In this document: positions 24,681 to 30,991 of the stretch, one piece after another
How positions within the stretch are numbered: position 1 is the first letter of the stretch
Layout: each line of letters starts with the position of its first letter
NCBI GenBank assembly: GCA_030840105.1
Contig: JAUZGC010000197.1
Span: 1-32,716, forward strand
DNA: 32,716 bases
From: Microbacteriaceae bacterium
GTDB taxonomy: Bacteria; Actinomycetota; Actinomycetes; Actinomycetales; Microbacteriaceae
Reading direction: 5' to 3'
Translations under genes and position numbers: made by a program
The notes under the pieces: generated by a model
Database searches by the model: none
Seen by the model: only the letters and a program-made list of their open reading frames with translations
What the model was told of the DNA's origin: nothing

Positions 24681-27600
24681 TTGTTCTCCTTCGCCGCCGC
24701 AACAAGTGCGGCCGCCTTTTCTCTCAGAACGTTCTTCTGAACTTTACCGATGGTGTTACGTGGCAGCTCGTCGATGAACTCGAGTCGCTCGGGCCAGTAG
24801 TACTTCGAGAGGCCCGCGCGTTCGAGGTACGACTGCATGTCCTCGAAGCTCAGCGACTCATCCGTGCGCGCACGCACAACGAATGCGCACGCACGCTCGC
24901 CCAGCCGCTCATCCGGCATCGCCACGACGGCGATCTCGGCGACGAGCGGGTGCTGATAGAGCAGGTTCTCCACCTCGACCACCGGAACCTTCTCACCGCC
25001 GCGGTTGATTACATCCTTCACCCGCCCGGTGATGTGCAGGAACCCGGCCTCATCCAGCCTGGCGAGGTCGCCCGTGCGGTACCAGCCATCGGCAGTGAAC
25101 ACGTCGGCCGTGAGATCCGGCCGCTCCAGATATCCGTCGAAAATGGTCGGCGACGACAACTCGTAGTTGCCTTCCGCGCCCGTGGGAACCTCGGCACCCT
25201 CGTCATCCACGATGCGGATCCGGATGCCCGCAAGCGGCCGCCCGTCGCTGCCCCAGGCGTTCTCGGGACGATCGGTGGGCGAGGCCAGCGTGGCGAGGCA
25301 GGTTTCGGTGGTTCCGAAGGCGCCGAGTACGGCCGTTCCGAGAACGGTGGTCGCCTTCTCGGCGAGCGCACGCGGCACCGCTGCGCCCGTGGCCACGAAG
25401 ATGCGGAGCGACGCCGGCGCGGTCACCCCCGCCTCGACCGAATCGACGAGGTCGGTGAGGAACGGCGTCGCGGCCTGCACGAAGGTGGCCTTGCCGCGCC
25501 CGAAGGCCTGCTCAAGCGCGAGCGGCGCGTCCCACACCGGTTGGAGGACGGCCGGAACGCCGAGGTTCCACGCCAGGAGCATTCCGTAGAGAAAACCGGT
25601 CTGGTGCGCGAGTGGGGAGGGCACGAAGATGCGGTCGTCATCGCCGAGGCCGAGGTGTTCCTGCTCCATCGCCGTGGCGGTCGCGAGCGTGTGGTGACTG
25701 TGCTGCACTCCCTTGGGCTCGCCGGTGGTCCCCGAGGTGAACAGCAGCTGACAGACGTCATCCAACGACGGCGACAGCTGTGCCAGCTGGGAGGCATCCG
25801 GCGTCACCGAGGCCAGGGACGCGTCGTAATAATGCCAGGTCCAGTCAAGGAGCTCCGCAGCGGGAGCCGGCACCGGCGAACTGGTCTCCGGTGGGAACTG
25901 ACCGTCGCGGTTCTCGGCCTGCAGCACGACCACATGCTCGAGCGCGATCGGCCGGTTTGTGGCTTTCGCCTCGGCGATCACCTCGACGAGTTCGATTGCT
26001 GGCTGTCGCTTGCGGAACACGTTCGGGAGGAACATCACCCGTGCGCCCGAACGCGAGAGGGTCATCGTCGTCTCGCGTGGTCCGAAGACCGGCATGATCG
26101 GGGTGGCCACCGCCCCGATCTGCACGATTCCGAGCGTGATCGCAACGAATTCGCGCCAGTTCGGCAGTTGCAGCGCCACAGCCTCGCCGCGCTGCACGCC
26201 CAGTTCAATGAGGAGGGCGCTGACCCGGTCGGCCTCGTCCTGGAGTTGCTTCCAGCTTGTCACCACCGGCTCGTCCGTCGTTACCTCGATGACGGCCGGC
26301 TCATCGGGGCGCGATTGGGCCAGCTGGCGCACGCGTTCTGTGAGGGGAATGATCTGGGTCTGGCTCGTACCGGTCGGCATCGCGGTGACCGGGGTGGCGG
26401 AAGTCGATAGCGCGGTGACCGGCACGGCCGAAGTCGATACCGCGGTGACCGGCACGGCGGTAGTCGGTGCCGCGGCAGCCGGTGGCCCGGCAAGGGCTTT
26501 GCGGCCCAGCGTTGCGCCAACGGCTGGCCTCGTGGTGGACGCCTGGACTTTTGCGGCGATTTCGAGATCGAGCCCGATACCGGTCATCTCCTCGAGGAAG
26601 GTCGGATACGAGATGCGATAGGCACGAGGATACGTGAGGGTCGAGCGCCCTTCTGCCCTGGTTGCTGCGACCGCCAGCGACATGAGCACCCGATGGTCGT
26701 TGAAGGAGGACATTCGCGCGGCACTCAGGCTGTCGACGCCAGACACGTAGAGTTCGGTCTGGGTCTGATTGGCGGCACCGCCGAGCCGATTCAACTGGAG
26801 CATGGCCGCGACACGGTCGGACTCCTTGAGGCGGATGTGGCCGACATTGCCAAGTCTGCTGGTTCCCTCGGTGAAGGTGGCCATCGTCGCGATGATCGGG
26901 AGCAGGTCGGGAATCGGCGTGCAGTCGATGTCGAGCGGTTGGAGGCCGAGCCCGTCGTGGCTGATCCGCACAAAGCCGGTTGCCTCGTCACGCACCATGG
27001 GCACGCCCATCGCCGTGGCGATGTCGAGGAATTCCGCTTCGGGATGATCGGTCTCTGCTGACGTCATCGTGGAGAGGCCCCTCAGCAGTACGTCCGAGGG
27101 GTGCAATGCCGCCGCCGCGATGCCGAACGCAGCCGAACCGATGTCGGGTGGGATGACGTAGTTCGTTGCCGTGGCCGTCTGGTTCGCCGGAATGTGGAAC
27201 GTCAACCAGTCGTCACTGTGCTCGACCACGTACCCGAATTGGCGCATCATGCGCACCGTCAGGTCGACGTATGGCTGCTCGTTCAGGACTCCACCAGTGA
27301 TGTGAATGGTGGTCGCCGTGCGCGCGGACGGCGCTAGCAGGAGCAATCCGCTGACCCACTGCGAGAGGGTGCCCGCGATGCTGACGTCACCGCCGAGCGG
27401 CCGTTCGGGCTGCACAACGATCGGAGGTCGCTCCTCGTCGGCGGTGAGCTTGACGCCCATCTGGCGCAGGGAGTCGAGCATGGCCTTGATCGGGCGGCGG
27501 CGAAAATACTTCATGCCGGTGAGCGTGGTCGGGCGATTCGATAGCGACGCGAGCCCGGTCAGGAAATACAAGGACGTTCCTGATGACCCCATGTTGAGGA

Positions 27601-27880
27601 GGCCCTCTGCCCCCCGATTACCCCGTTCCGAGACATCCGTCGCCCTGTACTGGCCGCCGGTGACGACGTAGCGATCGCCCTCGACACGGATCTCGGTTCC
27701 GAGCGCACGCAACGCGCTGACAGTCCACTCGACCTGCCGGGTTCGGGAGATGCCATGGATGACACTGGTGCCCGGTGCCAGCGATGCCAAGACCAGCGCC
27801 CGGTGCGCGTGGTACTTCGAAACAGGGATGTCCAATTCGCCGCTGAGCCGGTGAGAGGTGCCTGTGACCATGAGCTGCAT
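24677..27880 (-). CDS. AroA (EPSP synthase)-like domain fused to an acyl-CoA ligase
   Basis: The 1067-residue protein joins two enzymes. Residues 1-440 are an EPSP-synthase fold. By eye against E. coli AroA, K22, R27, D325 (D313), K352-E353 and R356 (340-344) and R397 (386) are kept. The S23 equivalent is Tyr, the R100 equivalent Tyr105, the R124 equivalent Tyr125, and K411 is not conserved. Loss of phosphate- and PEP-binding positions argues against EPSP formation. Residues 440-515 are an Ala/Thr/Pro/Val linker with a 10-residue repeat. Residues 515-1067 are an adenylate-forming CoA ligase with FTSGTTGEPKG, YRTGDLARLD, GRVKDVINRGGEK and the C-terminal lysine in PRNTIGKVQ. The ATG at 27880 is preferred over TTG at 27886, as GGAAAG lies nine bases before it. 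It heads the operon and is inferred to start conversion of shikimate to cyclohexanecarboxyl-CoA. Confidence 0.88.
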   Translation of the reverse strand: MQLMVTGTSHRLSGELDIPVSKYHAHRALVLASLAPGTSVIHGISRTRQVEWTVSALRALGTEIRVEGDRYVVTGGQYRATDVSERGNRGAEGLLNMGSSGTSLYFLTGLASLSNRPTTLTGMKYFRRRPIKAMLDSLRQMGVKLTADEERPPIVVQPERPLGGDVSIAGTLSQWVSGLLLLAPSARTATTIHITGGVLNEQPYVDLTVRMMRQFGYVVEHSDDWLTFHIPANQTATATNYVIPPDIGSAAFGIAAAALHPSDVLLRGLSTMTSAETDHPEAEFLDIATAMGVPMVRDEATGFVRISHDGLGLQPLDIDCTPIPDLLPIIATMATFTEGTSRLGNVGHIRLKESDRVAAMLQLNRLGGAANQTQTELYVSGVDSLSAARMSSFNDHRVLMSLAVAATRAEGRSTLTYPRAYRISYPTFLEEMTGIGLDLEIAAKVQASTTRPAVGATLGRKALAGPPAAAAPTTAVPVTAVSTSAVPVTALSTSATPVTAMPTGTSQTQIIPLTERVRQLAQSRPDEPAVIEVTTDEPVVTSWKQLQDEADRVSALLIELGVQRGEAVALQLPNWREFVAITLGIVQIGAVATPIMPVFGPRETTMTLSRSGARVMFLPNVFRKRQPAIELVEVIAEAKATNRPIALEHVVVLQAENRDGQFPPETSSPVPAPAAELLDWTWHYYDASLASVTPDASQLAQLSPSLDDVCQLLFTSGTTGEPKGVQHSHHTLATATAMEQEHLGLGDDDRIFVPSPLAHQTGFLYGMLLAWNLGVPAVLQPVWDAPLALEQAFGRGKATFVQAATPFLTDLVDSVEAGVTAPASLRIFVATGAAVPRALAEKATTVLGTAVLGAFGTTETCLATLASPTDRPENAWGSDGRPLAGIRIRIVDDEGAEVPTGAEGNYELSSPTIFDGYLERPDLTADVFTADGWYRTGDLARLDEAGFLHITGRVKDVINRGGEKVPVVEVENLLYQHPLVAEIAVVAMPDERLGERACAFVVRARTDESLSFEDMQSYLERAGLSKYYWPERLEFIDELPRNTIGKVQKNVLREKAAALVAAAKENK
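26381..26470 (-). repeat. Three 30-bp tandem repeats in the AroA-ligase linker
   Basis: Units at 26381-26410, 26411-26440 and 26441-26470 each begin cgcggtgacc, with a truncated fourth after 26470. They encode a repeating TSAVPVTALS-type segment of the linker between the AroA-like and ligase domains. The period is a multiple of three, so copy changes keep the frame and alter only the linker length. Confidence 0.85.
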
Positions 27881-28018
27881 GTACAACTGCCTTTCCGCAT
27901 GGGCGCCGTGTACCCCATTGCAGCGCAGTCAGATTAAGGGGGTCCTACTGGACTTCATTGGACTGCAGGCAGATCGCGCAGCAGAGAGAAGGTCTCGACC
28001 CCAAACTGTTACCGATTC

Positions 28019-28047
28019 ATCACAATACTTTTCCGCCACAATGTCAA
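28019..28047 (-). promoter_or_regulatory. Predicted promoter of the AroA-ligase operon
   Basis: On the minus strand a perfect TTGACA -35 box (28042-28047) is separated by 17 bases from TGTGAT (28019-28024), a four-of-six -10 match. Transcription would begin near 28012, leaving a leader of about 130 bases before the ATG at 27880. Confidence 0.5.
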
Positions 28048-28132
28048 TTTCCCATCAACTCGCTATGCCACGGAAGCCTGGCCACTCACGTCACACCACC
28101 GACGCGTCCGCCGAAGCTGTCCCCCGCGGACA

Positions 28133-28170
28133 TGGAGCGACCTACCCGATGGTGGAGCGACCTACCCGAT
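28133..28170. repeat. 18-bp direct repeat
   Basis: tggagcgacctacccgat occurs at 28133-28150 and again, identical, at 28153-28170, a 20-base period of about two helical turns. It lies about 90 bases upstream of the predicted operon -35 box, and about 110 bases before the SRPBCC start. It may be a paired binding site. Confidence 0.75.
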
Positions 28171-28203
28171 CGTAGTGTGCGACCGGGGGGCCATGCAGCA
28201 ACG

Positions 28204-28255
28204 TGCAACGCAGTGGTTGCGTGTAGTGCTCGTTTAATGCAACTATTCGGTTGCA
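28204..28255. promoter_or_regulatory. Pair of TGCAAC-N6-GTTGCA dyads, probable operator
   Basis: A perfect dyad TGCAAC-tattcg-GTTGCA lies at 28238-28255. A near copy, TGCAAC-gcagtg-GTTGCG, lies at 28204-28221, 34 bases upstream centre to centre. TTTAAT at 28233-28238, a five-of-six -10 match, touches the downstream dyad. Binding there would block transcription of the SRPBCC-ArsR genes. The encoded ArsR protein is the first candidate to bind. Confidence 0.55.
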
Positions 28256-28280
28256 GTAATCGACTGAAGGGAAAAGAATC

Positions 28281-28829
28281 ATGACCATGACTGAAAATCA
28301 GCGCTCCGAAATCGACAGCGACCAATACACCGTGAGGCGCACGATCGCCATTGCGGCCCCGATGGAGAAGGTGTGGGCCGCGATCACCGAGGCTGAACAC
28401 ATCGCGCGGTGGTTCGGGCAGTCTGCTGTGCTCGACGAGGTTGCCGTCGGCGCCGGCGGCGTCTTCTCGTTTGAGGGCTACGGCGACTTCCCGGTCCTGA
28501 TCGAGGAGCTCGATCCGCCCCGGGTGATCGCCTACCGCTGGAGTAACGACGACGCGCGTCGGGTCCACTCCGACCAGGTCCACTCCGAGGTCCACTCCGA
28601 GGTCCACTCCGAGGTCCGCTCCGACCAGGTCCACTCCGACCAGGTCGATCCCGACCACTCGACGGTGTTCCGCTTCACTCTCGAGCCACTGGCAAGCGGC
28701 ACCCAACTCACGGTCGTCGAAACAGGATTCGACACCACCTCTGACCCAGCCTTCAATCTGGAGAGCCATCGCGGGGGATGGGACGCGGGGCTGGACGCGC
28801 TGGTCGCCTACCTCGAGAGCGGCTCGTGA
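28281..28829 (+). CDS. SRPBCC (AHSA1-type) domain protein
   Basis: The 182-residue protein is a START-like SRPBCC fold of the AHSA1 subgroup: TVRRTIAIAAPMEKVWAAITEAEHIARWFGQ at the start (residues 15-45), FEGYGDFPVLIEEL, VIAYRW and the closing helix GGWDAGLDALVAYLES. Such proteins bind hydrophobic ligands, and many are encoded beside ArsR regulators. Residues 95-121 are an inserted repeat of VHSDQ and VHSE units that interrupts the fold at a loop between two strands; relatives are normally about 150 residues. The ATG at 28281 is preceded by GAAGGGAAAAG. The stop overlaps the GTG of the ArsR gene, implying coupling. The ligand is unknown. Confidence 0.85.
   Translation: MTMTENQRSEIDSDQYTVRRTIAIAAPMEKVWAAITEAEHIARWFGQSAVLDEVAVGAGGVFSFEGYGDFPVLIEELDPPRVIAYRWSNDDARRVHSDQVHSEVHSEVHSEVRSDQVHSDQVDPDHSTVFRFTLEPLASGTQLTVVETGFDTTSDPAFNLESHRGGWDAGLDALVAYLESGS
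28563..28643 (+). repeat. In-frame tandem repeat inside the SRPBCC gene
   Basis: Six units of 15 or 12 bases (VHSDQ, VHSE, VHSE, VHSE, VRSDQ, VHSDQ) are nearly identical in DNA, followed by a decayed seventh (VDPDH). The near-identity suggests recent slippage, and copy number is likely to vary between strains. Confidence 0.9.
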
Positions 28830-29143
28830 CCACGAGCACCCTCGTTCCGGTGTTCGCCGCGCTCGGCGACGAGACCCGGTGGGGCATCCTGGTGGCCCTC
28901 GGCGAGGGCGATGCCTCGGCGTCGGCCCTTGCCGGGCGGCTCCCGGTCACCCGCCAGGCGATCGCCAAGCACCTCGCCGTGCTGCAGGAGGTCGGACTCG
29001 TCGAATCGGTGCGCGTCGGCCGCGAGCTGCGTTACCGGGTGCTCGGCGCGCAGCTGAGTGAGGCCGCGCGACGTCTCGACCGCATAGGCGCCGAATGGGA
29101 TCGCCGCCTGGCCGGGATCAAGCGGATCGCGGAGGAACTGTAA
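28826..29143 (+). CDS. ArsR-family transcriptional regulator
   Basis: From GTG at 28826 this is a 105-residue winged-helix repressor. It shows VFAALGDETRWGILVAL (residues about 8-24), the recognition helix LPVTRQAIAKHLAVLQEVGLV and the wing SVRVGRELRYRVL. No metal-binding cysteine pair (as in ELCVCDL of ArsR or CadC) is present, so it probably does not sense metal in the usual way. The GTG overlaps the SRPBCC stop codon; an upstream in-frame ATG at 28778 would lie inside the SRPBCC gene and add 16 Arg/Gly-rich residues. Usual gene order is ArsR then SRPBCC; here it is reversed. It is the likely binder of the dyads before the operon. Confidence 0.88.
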   Translation: MTTSTLVPVFAALGDETRWGILVALGEGDASASALAGRLPVTRQAIAKHLAVLQEVGLVESVRVGRELRYRVLGAQLSEAARRLDRIGAEWDRRLAGIKRIAEEL

Positions 29144-29196
29144 TCGCCTCGAGGTAGTCGCGCACGCCGCACAGGTTGGAGAATCTTCGGGACGGA

Positions 29197-29223
29197 TGTC
29201 GATTTCCGCCTCTCCCGTTCGAC
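29197..29223 (+). promoter_or_regulatory. Predicted ECF42-type promoter
   Basis: TGTCGA at 29197-29202 is followed after 17 bases by CGAC at 29220-29223. As I recall, group ECF42 sigma factors recognise TGTCGA and CGA/TC in front of DGPF genes. Here the site precedes exactly such a gene, whose product is encoded next to an ECF42-type sigma factor. Confidence 0.6.
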
Positions 29224-29269
29224 GCGTTAGTGACAGGGGCCAACGGAGCCCCGGACAGAGGAGTGAACG

Positions 29270-29692
29270 ATGAAGTACATGCTGATCATGCGAGGATCCG
29301 AGCAGGCCGCCGAGGCATACAAGGAGGTGGACTTCGAGGCCGTCATCAACGCCATGGGTGCATACAACGAGTCGCTGATGAAGGCGGGCGTGCTCCTGGG
29401 AGCGGACGGGCTGGCCGACGCCGATCAGGGGTTCGTCGTCGACTTCGCCTCGGAGCCGCCCATCGTCACCGACGGCCCCTATGGCGAGACCCACGAGCTG
29501 TTCAACGGGTTCTGGATCATCGAGGTGTCGTCGAAGGAGGAGGCCGCAGAGTGGGCGAAACGTTGCCCGCTGGGACCGGGCTCGAAACTCGAGGTGCGGC
29601 GCGTGACAGACGAGTCCGACTTCGCGGACTACGCCGACAACGAGTACGTGCAGAAGGAAGCCGAGTGGCGCCGCGAGCTCAGCACGGAATGA
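29270..29692 (+). CDS. DGPF/YCII-related protein
   Basis: The 140-residue protein starts MKYMLIMRGSEQAAEAY and carries the family signature as TDGPYGETHELFNGFWIIEV near 64-83, with DGPY in place of DGPF. It closes with CPLGPGSKLEVRRV, typical of the YCII-related fold. The biochemical role of DGPF proteins is not known. They are the characteristic neighbours and regulatory targets of ECF42 sigma factors, which matches the sigma gene 18 bases downstream. The ATG has AGAGGAG six bases upstream. Confidence 0.9.
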   Translation: MKYMLIMRGSEQAAEAYKEVDFEAVINAMGAYNESLMKAGVLLGADGLADADQGFVVDFASEPPIVTDGPYGETHELFNGFWIIEVSSKEEAAEWAKRCPLGPGSKLEVRRVTDESDFADYADNEYVQKEAEWRRELSTE

Positions 29693-29710
29693 CACCGTGA
29701 TGGTGACACC

Positions 29711-30949
29711 ATGATGGACATTCGGCGCACGGTCGAGGCCGTCTGGCGCATCGAGGGCGCGCGCATTATCGCGTCGCTCGCCAAGATGACCGGTGATCCC
29801 GGCTTCGCCGAGGACGTGGCCCAGGAAGCGGTCGTCGAGGCCCTCGAGTCCTGGCCGAAGCACGGCGTGCCGCACAACGGTGGGGCATGGCTCACAGCGG
29901 TTGCCAAGCGCCGAGCCATTGACGCTTGGCGCCGCCGCGACCGGCTGGATGAGCGGCACCGCACTCTCGCGCACGATCTGGCCGAGGCATCCGATGATGA
30001 GTGGGATCCGATCGACGACGACGTGCTTCGCCTCATCTTCACCGCGTGTCACCCCGTGCTCTCGCAGGAGTCGCAGGTGGCGCTCACGCTTCGGGTCGTT
30101 GGTGGTCTCACGACCGAGGAGATCGCCCGCATGCTGCTGGTGCCGGTGCCGACGATCCAGGCGCGCATCACCCGCGCGAAGAAGTCTCTCGGCGCGGCAC
30201 ACGTGCCGTTCGAGACGCCCGATCCGTCCGAGTGGACGTCGCGGCTGGCGGCGGTGCTCGGAGTGATCTACCTGGTCTTCACTGAAGGGTATGCGGCGAC
30301 CTCGGGGGAGCGGTTGGTGCGACCCGAGCTGGCGAACGAGGCGCTACGGCTCGCGCGGACGCTGGCAGGCCTTCTGCCTCGGGAGCCGGAAGCGCACGCG
30401 CTTGTCGCGCTGATGGAGCTTCAGGCGTCCCATTTCGCGGCGCGTGAGCAGCCGGACGGATCGCCCGTTCTGCTCGCCGACCAGGACCGCTCGCTCTGGG
30501 ATCGCGCGCAGATCGGGAGGGGACGCGCGGCGCTGGAGCGAGCGGATGCCGCGGCCACCGCCACAGGCAGAGGGCGCGGCGCGTACGCCATACAGGCCGC
30601 GATCGCGCAATGCCACGCGGTCGCGCCGAGCGTGGCGGAAACCGACTGGCAGCGGATCGTGCTGCTGTACGAGGTGCTGGGGCGCATCGCGCGGAGCCCG
30701 ATCGTGGACTTGAACCGCGCTGTCGCCGTCTCGATGGCGACCGGGCCGGCGAGCGCCCTCATGATCGTCGACCGACTCCAGGACGATGGTGCATTGCGAG
30801 GCTCGCACCTGCTGCCGAGTGTGCGCGGAGAACTGCTGGCGCGGCTCGGTCGCACCGCAGAAGCGCGCTCTGAATTCCTGACTGCCGCGTCGCTCGCATC
30901 CAATCTGTCCCTGAAGGCGGTGCTGCGCGCGAAGGCCAGTGCGCTCTGA
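29711..30949 (+). CDS. ECF42-type RNA polymerase sigma factor with C-terminal extension
   Basis: The 412-residue protein joins sigma region 2 (about 5-80: EGARIIASLAKMTGD, AEDVAQEAVVEALE, WLTAVAKRRAIDAWRR) and region 4 (about 110-165: LTLRVVGGLTTEEIARMLLV, IQARITRAKK). A long C-terminal part (about 175-412) contains FTEGYAATSGE, LLPREPEAHALVALMEL and AYAIQAAIAQCHA and the closing NRAVAVSMATGPASAL, a helical region resembling tetratricopeptide repeats. This layout defines group ECF42, which has no anti-sigma factor and in which the extension is required for activity. The preceding DGPF gene carries a matching promoter, so the sigma factor probably controls its own operon. A second ATG follows at 29714. 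Confidence 0.9.
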   Translation: MMDIRRTVEAVWRIEGARIIASLAKMTGDPGFAEDVAQEAVVEALESWPKHGVPHNGGAWLTAVAKRRAIDAWRRRDRLDERHRTLAHDLAEASDDEWDPIDDDVLRLIFTACHPVLSQESQVALTLRVVGGLTTEEIARMLLVPVPTIQARITRAKKSLGAAHVPFETPDPSEWTSRLAAVLGVIYLVFTEGYAATSGERLVRPELANEALRLARTLAGLLPREPEAHALVALMELQASHFAAREQPDGSPVLLADQDRSLWDRAQIGRGRAALERADAAATATGRGRGAYAIQAAIAQCHAVAPSVAETDWQRIVLLYEVLGRIARSPIVDLNRAVAVSMATGPASALMIVDRLQDDGALRGSHLLPSVRGELLARLGRTAEARSEFLTAASLASNLSLKAVLRAKASAL

Positions 30950-30991
30950 AACCAGCAGCCGCGGAGGCGAAGCGCCCGCGTACTTGTGGCC

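Larger units (their letters stand above)
27881..28280. other. Divergent intergenic regulatory region
   Basis: These 400 bases between the AroA-ligase gene and the SRPBCC gene contain no convincing gene. They are less GC-rich than their surroundings near 28000-28060. They hold a predicted minus-strand promoter, an 18-bp direct repeat and two related dyads, listed separately. Short reading frames here lack ribosome sites and protein-like composition. Confidence 0.7.

Noticed and set aside
23442-26410. Long plus-strand frames (432 and 583 codons) opposite the dehydrogenase and AroA-ligase genes
   Set aside because: Their composition (Arg, Gly, His, Asp-rich) is that of antisense shadows. The minus-strand genes carry intact enzyme motifs and overlapping starts and stops.
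24677-27880. Reading the AroA-like region as the housekeeping aroA gene
   Set aside because: Several phosphate- and PEP-binding positions are replaced, it is fused to a CoA ligase, and it is translated with an acyl-CoA dehydrogenase. A real aroA is expected elsewhere.
20538-28829. Horizontally acquired island with mobile elements
   Set aside because: No transposase, integrase, tRNA or flanking repeat is visible, and codon use looks the same as in the respiratory genes; only the short 28000-28060 stretch is less GC-rich.
30950-30991. Terminator hairpin between the convergent sigma factor and SulP genes
   Set aside because: The GC-rich segment around 30961-30980 pairs only with mismatches and bulges, and no U-run follows on either strand.
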